Made by a program: the position numbers and the translations under genes. The notes beneath the pieces were generated by a model. It made no database searches and was not told where the DNA came from. It saw only the letters and a program-made list of their open reading frames with translations. Of a stretch of DNA of 64,000 bases, positions 55,139 to 64,000 are shown in pieces. Each line of letters starts with the position of its first letter. Position 1 is the first letter of the stretch. Source of the DNA: Tuctoria greenei (taxonomy: Eukaryota; Streptophyta; Magnoliopsida; Poales; Poaceae); NCBI GenBank assembly GCA_036927565.1, contig JAYESD010000002.1, positions 226,383,605-226,447,604 on the forward strand, written 5' to 3'.

Positions 55139-57648
55139 ATGGCGAGGACTCGCAACCAGAGGGATGGCAATGATGAAGAGGAGAACAATGGAGTGCCTCA
55201 GAACAACAATGGGCAAGGATCTACTCAGGGAGCTATCAACATCGAGCAGCTATTGGCCATGCAAAACCAGCTCATGCAGACCATGATACAAACTATGGGA
55301 CAGCTGTAGGCTGGCAATATCAACAATCAGCCACACATGCCTCCACCGCCACCCCTGCCTCCTCATAACCGATTGGGAGAGTTCATGAGGACTAGGCCGC
55401 CAACCTTTGCTCAAGCTGCTGACCCTATGGATGCTGATGATTGGCTCAAGTCCGTGGAGAAGAAGCTAGCCATTGTCCAATGCAGTGACCGGGAGAAGGT
55501 CCTATTTGCTTCTCATCAACTCGTTGGAGCAGCCGCCGATTGGTGGGATTCTTATTGCAATGCTCATGAGAACCAAGAGAGAATTACTTGCGACGAATTC
55601 AAGGAAAATTTTCGTTCTCATTATGTGCCGGAAGGTGTTATGCTCTTGAAGAGGCAAGAATTTGAGAACTTGAGACAAGATATGCGCCTGAGGATGTTAG
55701 CCGGGACAGCCGGAAGCAATACTTGTTCATGAGGGGATTGAACAATACGATCCAAGTGCAATTGCTCAACTGTGATTATGTCAATTTTCAGAAGCTTGTG
55801 GACAAAGCAATTGTGGTTGAGAACAAGATCCATGAGATGGAGCAAGAAATCAAGAGGAAGGCGCCATATCAAGGACAGCAACAAGGAAGTAATGTGCGCC
55901 CTCACTTTGCGCCGCCCAATGCGCCTCATTACAGCCCCTCTATTCCTGCTCAGCGCCCTGGATATGCACCGCGCCCAACTCAGTTTGTGCAGCAGCGCCC
56001 TGTTATGCAAGCACCTAGGCCTCCAATGCCTTATGCACCTCGTGCTGATTTTCCTGGAGCCAATGCTCAAAACCAAGCTCGTCCCAATAATTCTGGTGGA
56101 GTTAAGAAGTGCTATACTTGTGGAGAAGCTGGACACTTTGCACATCAATGTCCTAAGTCGGGCCTTGGTCAAGGAAGCAATGCATCGAGGCAAAACCCAA
56201 GACCTAATGGAGGACAGCCACAAGGAAGCCGTGGACAGCAGAACTTTGCTCGTGGCAACGTGAACCACGTCTCTATGGAGGATGCTCAACAAGCGGATGA
56301 CGTGGTCATTGGTATGTTTCTCGCCAACTCCAACCCCGCGACTATGTTATTTGATTCTGGAGCATCGCATTCATTCATTGCATCGAAGTATGTTGCCAAG
56401 TATAGTTTGCCTATCTCTCATATGAAGTTTACTCTAATGGTTAAGTCTCCTGGAGGAGAGATGAGGACAAATATAGTATGTCCAAAAGTAAGCCTTAGAA
56501 TAAGGGGGGTAGACTTCTCCGCCAACCTCATTGTTTTAGATTCTCAAGGGTTGGATATTATACTTGGTATGGACTGGTTGAGGAAGCACAATGGAGTTAT
56601 TGAGTGTGCCACAAAGACGGTGAAGTTGACTAATGAAGAAGGGATCACCGTAGAATTTGAAGCAACCCAACATGCACCGAAGCAATTAGAGCTAAATCAT
56701 ATGGACGGTGTCGCAATTGAGGAGATTCCGGTGGTGTGTGAATTTTTGGATGTTTTTCCGGACGAGTTGCCAGGTATGCCACCCGATCGAGACATTGAGT
56801 TTGTTATTGATTTAATACCTGGAACTGCACCTATAGCTAAGAGGCCATATAGGATGCCTCCTATGGAATTAGCGGAGCTCAAGAAGCAGATTCAAGAGCA
56901 ATTAGAAAAGGGTTTCATTCGCCCTAGCTCTTCGCCTTGGGGAGCACCTGTTCTATTTGTGGACAAGAAGGACGGATCCCAAAGGATGTGCGTGGATTAC
57001 CGAGCTCTCAACGAGGTAACAATCAAGAACAAGTACACCTTGCCACGCATAGAAGACTTGTTTGATCAGATGAAGGGTGCTTGTGTCTTCTCTAAGATTG
57101 ACTTGAGGTCGGGATACTTTCAAATGAAGATTAGACCATCGAACATACCTAAGACAGCTTTTAGAACACGGTATGGATCTTATGAGTACACTGTGATGTC
57201 ATTTGGATTGACAAATGCGCCTGCTTACTTTATGTACCTCATGAATAAGGTCTTCATGGAGTACTTAGATAAGTTCGTTGTGGTGTTTATTGATGATATC
57301 ATGATCTACTCGAAGGATGAGAAGGAACATGAGGAATACTTGAGGCTTACGTTGCAGAAATTGAGGGAGCATCAATTGTATGCCAAGTTCAGTAAATGTC
57401 AATTCTGGTTACGGGAAGTTTCCTTCTTAGGCCATATTATTTCCGGAGGAGGAGTATCAGTTGACCCAGGTAAGGTGAGAGATGTGTTGAAGTGGGAACC
57501 GCCGCAAAATATCAAGGAAATAAGGAGTTTTCTTGGGATGGCTGGGTATTACCGTAGATTCATCAAGGATTTTTCCAAGATAGCCAAGCCTATGACGGAG
57601 TTGCTGATGAAGGGAAAGGCATTCCAATGGACTCAAGCTTGTCAATAG
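55139..57648 (+). pseudogene. Tekay-3 gag, protease and reverse transcriptase
   Basis: ATG at 55139 (MARTRNQRDGN). TAG at 55307-55309 replaces the CAG of the sisters. A 49-bp deletion at 55679/55680, between CAAG repeats, shifts the frame. Then CCHC CYTCGEAGHFAHQC, protease ATMLFDSGASHSF, RT FSKIDLRSGYFQ and VVFIDDIMIYS. Ends at TAG 57646-57648 in the RT-RNase H connection, where sisters read CQESF or CQNSF. Confidence 0.93.
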
Positions 57649-59808
57649 GGTTTTGAGGAGTTGAAGAAGCGGTTGACAACAGCCCCAGTTTTGGTATTGC
57701 CGGATGTAAGCAAGAGTTTTGACATTTATTGCGATGCATCAAGACAAGGGCTTGGATGTGCATTGATGCAAGAAGGTCAAGTGGTCGCCTATGCGTCAAG
57801 ACAATTGAAGAAACATGAGCATAATTACCCCACGCATGATCTTGAACTAGCAGCTGTGGTACATGCATTGAAGATTTGGAGACACTATATTCTTGGACAT
57901 AGGTGTGAAATTTACACGGATCATAAGAGTTTGAAGTATATTTTCACACAAACAAATCTGAACTTGAGGCAACGAAGATGGTTAGAGCTCATCAAAGATT
58001 ATGATTTGGGGATCAACTATCATCCGGGAAAAGCCAATGTAGTGGCCGATGCTTTGAGTAGAAAAGGAGTAAGTCATCAACTCACGGTTCGAGAGTTACC
58101 ATTCGAGTTATGTAAGGAGTTTGAACGGTTGAACCTCGGGTTTGTAAATGAGATGGAGATGATGGAGTTAAATCCGACCTTGGAGCAAGAAATTCGAGAA
58201 GCACATACCACAGATGAGGAGATCAAGGAAATCAAGGAAAGAATCGAAGAAGGGAGAGAATTCAGATTTGATGAGGACGAACATGGTACCTTATGGCTTG
58301 GAAAGAGAATTGTTGTGCCTAATGTAAAGCATATTCGAGAAACAATATTAAAGGAGGCACATGACTCACCATACTCAATTCACCCTGGTTGTACGAAGAT
58401 GTACAAAGACTTAAAGACTTGCTATTGGTGGAATAGCATGAAGAAGGACATAGCTGAATACGTAGCACTGTGTGATGTGTGCCAACGAGTCAAGGCGGAA
58501 CATCAAAGGCCAGCCGGATTATTGCAACCGTTGAAGATTCCAGAATGGAAGTGGGAAGAAATTGGAATGGACTTCATAGTTGGGTTACCGCGTACTCAGT
58601 CCGGGTATGACTCAATTTGGGTAATTGTGGATCGCTTAACCAAGTCAGCTCATTTTGTCCCTGTGAAAACCAAGTATACAGCTGCACGATTGGCCGAAAT
58701 ATACATGGAGCATATTGTGTGTCGACATGGAGTCCCTAAGAAGATAGTCTCGGATAGAGGTTCTCAATTTACCTCCAGATTTTGGCAAAAATTGCATGAA
58801 GCTTTGGGAACGAGGTTGAATTTTAGTTCAGCATATCATCCTCAAACGGATGGACAAACCGAGAGGACCAATCAGATTTTGGAGGACATGTTAAGAGCTT
58901 GTGCCTTAAAGCATGGGAAAAGTTGGGACAGGAGCTTGCCATACGCAGAATTTTCATACAACAATAGTTACCAAGCAAGCTTGAAAATGTCACCATATGA
59001 AGCGCTTTATGGGAGGAAGTGTAGGACACCTTTATTCTGGAATGAGGCAGGAGAAACTCAAGTATTTGGTCCGGACGTGTTGCAAGAAGCCGAAAAGCAA
59101 GTCCAAATAATTCGTGGAAACTTGAGGGCTGCCCAATCAAGGCAAAAAGGCTATGCGGATAATAGGAGAAGGAAATTAGCCTTTGAAATAGGAGATTTTG
59201 TTTACCTCAAGGTGTCACCAATGAGAGGTCATAAGAGGTTTAACATAAGAGGCAAGCTCGCACCTCGTTATATTGGACCATTCAAGATTTTGGACAAAAG
59301 AGGAGAAGTAGCGTATAAGTTGGAGATGCCAGCTCATCTTTCAGACGTACATGATGTGTTTCATGTTTCCCAACTCAAGAAGTGTCTCAGGGTACCAGGA
59401 GATCAAGTGCCAATGGAAATTTTGGAACTAGAGGAAGATTTGACGTATGCCGAGCAACCGGTCAAAATCTTGGAAACCAAGGAGAGAGTCACAAGGAACA
59501 AGGTGATTCGATGGTGTAAAGTTCAGTGGAAGCACCACACAGAAAAAGAAGCAACTTGGGAGCTAGAATATGATCTCAAGAAGGAATTTCCCTATCTCTT
59601 CTCTTCCGCGTCGAATCTCGAGGGCGAGATTCATTTTAAGGGGGGTAGGTTTGTAACACCCTCATTCTCATGCATCATGCCCTACATGCACTCATATACA
59701 TATTTAACATTAGCCCACAATAAGAGGAACGAGTTTAAAATTGATTCGGAGCATTTAAAATTGATTTGGAGCAAAACCGCACTTAAAATGCAGGAAAGTG
59801 CGGACTAG
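57649..59808 (+). pseudogene. Tekay-3 RNase H, integrase and chromodomain
   Basis: Same frame as above after the TAG. RNase H FDIYCDASRQGLGCAL and YTDHKSLKYI; integrase zinc region HPGC...CDVCQ, GMDFIVGLP, VSDRGSQFTS, HPQTDGQTERTNQ; chromodomain KVIRWCKVQWKHHTEKEATWE. No internal lesion. It reads through the polypurine tract (KGGRF) and about 155 bp into the 3' LTR before stopping. Confidence 0.94.
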
Positions 59809-61104
59809 TCTGATTTTACTGGGGACTAGTCCGATTTCTCTCTGACTAAAAACGGACTTGTCCGTTTTTGCTGCGGACTAGTCCGATTTTGGCTCTGGAA
59901 ACTTTCGGATTTGTCCGATTTTGTGCGGACTAGTCCGATATTCCATGAATCCTTGAAAATTTGCTAAGTCCCTGGACTTTTCCGGACTAGTCCGGTGTTC
60001 CAGCGGACTTGTCCGTTTTCCTTTCTGACTAAGATCGGACTTGTCCGATTTTTTGCCAGACTTGTCCGATTTTCTCTCTGGACGACTTCGGACTAGTCCG
60101 GTCCTTTCCGGACTTGTCCGATATTTCGCGACTCCGAGTTGATCTTTTGTTTTACGACTTGTTTCTTGGGTTTCACGTTAAGTGGGCCTAGGTACGTCGT
60201 TCCTAACTCTTTTGGAGCCCATGTGGGACTCTAAACCGGCCTCTACTCATCCCAAAACTCGAAATCCATCTAACCCTAGCCTCCACCTCTATATAAACAA
60301 CCCCACCCCTTGGTTTGACATCTATTTGCCACTTTTCCACCCACCCAAACCCTAGTTCGTGGGGAGCCACCATCAAGGAGGGAGGAGAAGATCCCAAGCA
60401 AGAGGAAGAAGAGGAGGAAACGAAGGAGGATCAAGATATCCACCAAGTTTCGTCCTTCACCACCAATTCATCTCCAAGTTCATCACCAACCCTAGATCAT
60501 CAAGATCCAAGTGTTACCTCCAAGTTTCTTGGTTCATTGGAGTTCTAAACACCTGGTATACCTTCTATTCTCTTTTCCTTATGTGAATTCAACCCCTAAT
60601 CTCCAAATTCACGTCGATCTAGAAAACCCTAATCTGCTGATCTCGTCAAGTGCGGACTTGTCCGGTCCCTAGCGGACTAGTCCGATCTTTCTGGTTAAAT
60701 TGTGTTGAATTAATTCTAAAGTTTGATCTAATCAACCCCAAACCTTTATAAACTTGTTATAATCTATTAGAGCTAGTTAGTGATCATTAAAGGCAATCTA
60801 GTAACAAGTTCTACCTTGAATTTGCATCAATCATGCATGTCAGGACATATTGAGTAATATTTGTGCACTCTTTGATTGTGTTTCTTGTCTTGTATGTTTA
60901 TTGTGTGGATTAGACGGATTTGCGCTAGAGAGTGCCGCGGAGGATCTACAACATCAAGAGTTTGAAGGCTTTGACCCTAATCAACAGCAAGAGCAAGGCA
61001 AGTGTCCTTGAAGCATATTGATCCTGTTTTAAAATAAATGTTTTGTTTGCAAAACTGCATGCTTGTGTCAAATTGATGGGAGTCCTATGGAAAACAACTA
61101 TACC
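59652..61104 (+). repeat. Tekay-3 3' LTR, truncated
   Basis: TGTAACACCC start after AAGGGGGGTAGGT. Palindrome array 59801-60120. Matches the 5' LTR up to CCTATGG at 61090; then about 115 bp are missing; then AAAACAACTATACC (matching about 53562 onward) before it switches to minus-oriented LTR. Confidence 0.9.
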
Positions 61105-62574
61105 ATAAATTCCAGGTGACAAGGGTGGTTTAGCAAATCCAGTAAACTTCCTACCATAGGATTTCCCATCAATTTGACACAAGCATGCAGTTTTGCAAAC
61201 AAAACATTTATTTTAAAAACAGGATCAATATGCTTCAAGGACACTTGCCTTGCTCTTGCTGTTGATTAGGGTCAAAGCCTTCAAACTCTTGATGTTGTAG
61301 ATCCTCCGTGGCACTCTCTAGCGCAAATCCGTCTAATCCACACAATAAACATACAAGACAAGAAACACAATCAAAGAGTGCACAAATATTACTCAATATG
61401 ACATGACATGCATGATTGATGCAATGCAAGGTAGAACTTGTCACTAGATTGCTTTTAATAATCACTAACTAGCTCTAATAGATTTTAACAAGTTTATACA
61501 GGTTTGGGGTCGATTAGATCAAATTTTAGAATTAATTCAACACAATTAACCAGAAAGATCGGACTAGTCCGCTAGGGACCGGACAAGTCCGCACTTGACG
61601 AGATCAGCAGATTAGGGTTTTCTAGATCGACGTGAATTTGGAGATTAGGGGTTGAATTCACATAAGGAAAAGAGAATAGAAGGTATACCAGGTGTTTAGA
61701 ACTCCAATGAACCAAGAAACTTGGAGGTAACACTTGGATCTTGATGATCTAGGGTTGGTGATGAACTTGGAGATGAATTGGTGGTGAAGGACGAAACTTG
61801 GTGGAGATCTTGATCCTCCTTCGTTTCCTCCTCTTCTTCTTCTTGTTTGGGATCTTCTCCTCCCTCCTTGATGGTGACTCCCCACGAACTAGGGTTTGGG
61901 TGGGTGGAAAAGTGGCAAATAGATGTCAAACCAAGGGGTGGGGTTGTTTATATAGACGTGGAGGCTAGGGTTAGATGGATTTCGAGTTTAGGATGAGTAG
62001 AGGCCGGTTTAGAGTCCCACATGGGCTCTAAAAGAGTTGGGCACGACGTCCCTAGGCCCACTTGACGTGAAAACCAAGAAACAAGTCGTAAAACAAAAGG
62101 TCAATCTCGGAGTCACGAAATATCGGACAAGTCCGGACAGGACCGGACTAGTCTGAAGTCGTCCAGAGAGAAAATCGGACAAGTCTGGCCAAAAATCGGA
62201 CAAGTCCGATCTTAGTCAGAAAGGAAAACGGACAAGTCCGCTGGAACATCGGACTAGTCCGGAAAAGTCCAGGGACTTAGCAAATTTTCAAGGATTCATG
62301 GAATACCGGACTAGTCCGCACAAAATCAGACAAGTCCGAAGTTGTCCAGAGGCAAATATCGGACTAATCCGTAGCAAAAACGGACAAGTCCGTTTTTAGA
62401 CAGAGAGAAATCGGACTAGTCCTCAGCAAAACCGGACTAGTCCGCACTTTCCTACATTTTTAAGTGCGGTTTTGTTCCAAATCAATTTTAAACTTGTTCC
62501 TCTTGTTATGGGTTAATGTTAAACATGTATATGAGTGCATGTAGGGCATGATGCATGAAAATGAGGGTGTTACA
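61105..62574 (-). repeat. Tekay-1 5' LTR, U3 side remnant
   Basis: Matches the end of 33237-36075 and shares its TATATAGACGTGG variant (Tekay-2 has TATATAGGGGTGG). Palindrome array 62124-62444. About 0.75 kb between the Tekay-3 insertion point and this remnant is missing. Confidence 0.9.
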
Positions 62575-62579
62575 ACTAC
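62575..62579. repeat. Target-site duplication ACTAC, right copy, Tekay-1
   Basis: Follows the terminal TGTTACA and matches 33232-33236. Confidence 0.95.
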
Positions 62580-62866
62580 GCTTCTAGCAGATGGAGAAGG
62601 AATCCATAGGTGCAGCTTGGGACAAATTTTCTTGTTTGAAAAATTCTGGCCCAGATTTGTTAATCCCTGATCCAATGCTTTTGCAACATTTCTTCATGGG
62701 ATTGAACAAAGAGTCTGCCCTATATCTTGACATTACGACTGGAGGATCTTTCCTCCATAAGACTCCAGAAGAAGGTAAGGATCTTCTAGACAGAATTCTA
62801 GAAAATTCTTCCTTCATTATGGGTCTTAATGAGCCTCCCCAAGAGGAAGTCGTGTCAATAACGTAG
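62580..62866 (+). pseudogene. Athila gag, continuation right of the Tekay nest
   Basis: After the second ACTAC the gag frame continues: RF, an in-frame TAG at 62588-62590, then QMEKESIGAAWDKF, LIPDPMLLQHFFMGL and SALYLDITTGGSFL, all typical of Athila gag. It ends at an in-frame TAG (62864-62866); the same frame stays open in the next entry, so gag and protease were one ORF. Confidence 0.82.
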
Positions 62867-63801
62867 GATACACTCTTGGACAAGGATGAACCCATTTCTT
62901 GTTTACCCCAAGCCTTGCCAGAGGAATCCTCTCCCGAACCTGAGACTTTGAAGGTAGAAGAAATTCAACCCTCGCAGTTTCCATTTTACTTCGAGGAAGA
63001 GATTTTTGAAGATTATGGAAATACCTCAAAGTATTGTTGCTGTAGGAAACCTTCATTGCCACCAACTCCACATGAACCACCTGACGGGGTGTTCGTCTGT
63101 CAGACGGTCAAGGAGTTGACCTCTATCCTGAGCAGAGAGTGGACAGCTGAAGTTGAGAATTCACCCGAAATTCTTCGGATGACCTCACCTTTGGCTACCA
63201 TTTTATGTTCTATTAGAGGGACACCAATGAGAATCATATACAACCCTACTATTGGAGCAAATCTCATTTCCGATTCATGTGCTCTCGCCATTCTTGGCGA
63301 TGTTCCATTGGCAACAACACGCAAATCCTTCCGAGATTCATTTGGAACCATTCTTGAAGGATGTGGGGTTCTGCAACAAGTGTCTATTAGACACAAAGAT
63401 GTTGAGGCTCTCCTAGATTTTCATGTGTTCGAAATCAAAGATTTCGACATCATGATAGGGATTCCCATAGAGAAATTTCTCATGGAAGTTCCTTGGGAAG
63501 GAAGCCTCAATATCAATCTTGGAGGGAGAAATTTCTCCATACCTATTCTATGCTCAAAGAACACATCTGCAGAATCTCCCATCCAAGTGAGACAATGGAG
63601 GAGGTTAGAACTCTTCAATTTTTAGAACCCCCTGAAATTGAAGGAGAAGAATACTTCGTCCAGGAGGAGGATGAATTTCAGGAGGAAATTGAATTGCCAA
63701 AAGAAGAGCCCTCCCCAAAACCTCCTGTTGAGCTCAAGATTCTACCTCCAGGCCTATGTTATGCCTTTCTAAATGGCGATTTGGAAGCCCTGTCATCATA
63801 A
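62867..63801 (+). pseudogene. Athila gag-protease linker and protease-like region
   Basis: The frame from 62867 to 63625 has an acidic linker, then a protease-like fold (RIIYNPTIGANLISDSCA, LGDVPLATT, LDFHVFEIKDFDIMIG). The canonical D(T/S)G is replaced by YNPTIGAN; I recall this variant from grass Athila-like proteins, so it may be a family trait rather than damage. A frameshift near 63580 moves coding to the frame ending at 63801 (FLEPPEIEGEEYFV, then LPPGLCYAFLNGDLEA). Confidence 0.72.
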
Positions 63802-64000
63802 GTGACAAGCTTTTAGATGATGAAACGCTCAAACTCATAGCCATGTTAGAAAGGCATAGAGCTATTTTTGGATATTCACTTCAGGATCTCAAGGGAATTA
63901 GTCCCGCGTTATGCACCCATCGTATTCCTATTGACCCTGAGAGTGTCCCCTCAAGGGAACCTCAAAGGCGATTGAATAATGAGATGCGGGAAGTTGTCAA
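63783..64000 (+). pseudogene. Athila reverse transcriptase, N-terminal part (cut by the window end)
   Basis: A third frame reads VIISDKLLDDETLKLIAML, AIFGYSLQDLKGISP, CTHRIPIDPE and PSREPQRRLN, the block preceding the RT fingers in Athila-type gypsy elements. One more frameshift separates it from 63801. Catalytic motifs are beyond the window. Confidence 0.82.

Larger units (their letters stand above)
52016..61104 (+). mobile_element. Tekay-3: Tekay chromovirus in opposite orientation, 3' LTR truncated
   Basis: Full 5' LTR, primer site TGATATCAGAGC (one change from TGGTATCAGAGC) at 54872, gag-pol, polypurine tract and the first half of the 3' LTR. CAGAT (52011-52015) should be the left TSD; the right copy was lost with the 3' half of the LTR. 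Confidence 0.92.
33237..62574 (-). mobile_element. Tekay-1: Tekay/Del-lineage chromovirus, host of two further Tekay insertions
   Basis: Own sequence: 33237-40733, 51237-52015 and about 61105-62574. LTR ends in element sense are TGTAACACCC...GGGCGTCACA. Domain order gag, protease, RT, RNase H, integrase, chromodomain places it in the chromoviruses; LTR ends and chromodomain type suggest Tekay. Tekay-2 sits in its 5' leader and Tekay-3 in its 5' LTR. Confidence 0.92.
59652..62574. repeat. 2.9-kb inverted repeat, arms about 1.43 kb, 63-bp spacer
   Basis: Left arm 59652-61090 (Tekay-3 LTR) and right arm 61154-62574 (Tekay-1 LTR) are reverse complements apart from scattered differences and small indels. 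Confidence 0.88.
31495..64000 (+). mobile_element. Athila-lineage Ty3/gypsy element, 5' half, split by Tekay-1 and running off the window
   Basis: 5' LTR 31495-32723, tRNA-Asp primer site, gag broken at 33236/62580 by the Tekay nest, protease region and the first part of RT to the window end. It sits in the Tat integrase; ACTAT (31490-31494) would be the left TSD but the right end is not visible. Frameshifts and stops make it inactive as seen. Confidence 0.87.

Overview
The window is plant nuclear DNA, most probably from a grass, and consists entirely of LTR retrotransposons nested inside one another. I found no host gene, tRNA, rRNA, CRISPR array or DNA transposon. The grass assignment is an inference from GC-rich third codon positions in the antisense ORF and from the mix of families (SIRE-type copia, RIRE2-like Tat, Athila with a tRNA-Asp primer site, Tekay chromoviruses).

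The insertion order can be read from target-site duplications (TSDs) and broken reading frames. (1) The oldest layer is a Tat/RIRE2-like gypsy element on the minus strand, at 17725-22258 and 30399-31494. It keeps its integrase, a structured 3' region, a 70-bp tandem array and an antisense extra ORF. (2) Three elements broke it: a SIRE-like copia (Copia-A, ending at 17724) inside the antisense ORF; a gag-pol-less 8.1-kb element (LARD, 22259-30398) seven codons before the end of pol; and an Athila element (31495 to the window end) inside the integrase. (3) Copia-A was split at 2589-13609 by a complete 11-kb SIRE copia (Copia-B, TSD CTAAG). (4) The Athila gag was split at 33237-62574 by a Tekay chromovirus (Tekay-1, TSD ACTAC). 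(5) Tekay-1 received two more Tekay copies: Tekay-2 in the same orientation (40734-51231, TSD ACATG, almost intact) and Tekay-3 in opposite orientation (52016 to about 61104). The right end of Tekay-3 and part of the Tekay-1 LTR were then deleted together, leaving a 2.9-kb inverted repeat.

Most coding regions are decayed. Several stops are TGA where relatives have CGA, as expected from CpG deamination in methylated DNA. The exceptions are Tekay-2 (two 1-bp deletions seen) and the 488-codon extra ORF of Copia-B, which has no lesion inside an otherwise broken element.

The strongest unexplained signal is regulatory. The unrelated Copia-B and Tekay LTRs both carry about a dozen copies of a 12-bp palindrome of the form CGGAC-WW-GTCCG directly upstream of the TATA box, and a small second cluster downstream of it. 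In Tekay the copies are spaced alternately about 21 and 32 bp, close to two and three helical turns. Copia-A has a TCCGAC-core array with an exact 32-bp period in its U3. The Athila/LARD LTRs instead share a perfect G-box and a GC-rich palindrome holding two GCCGAC cores.
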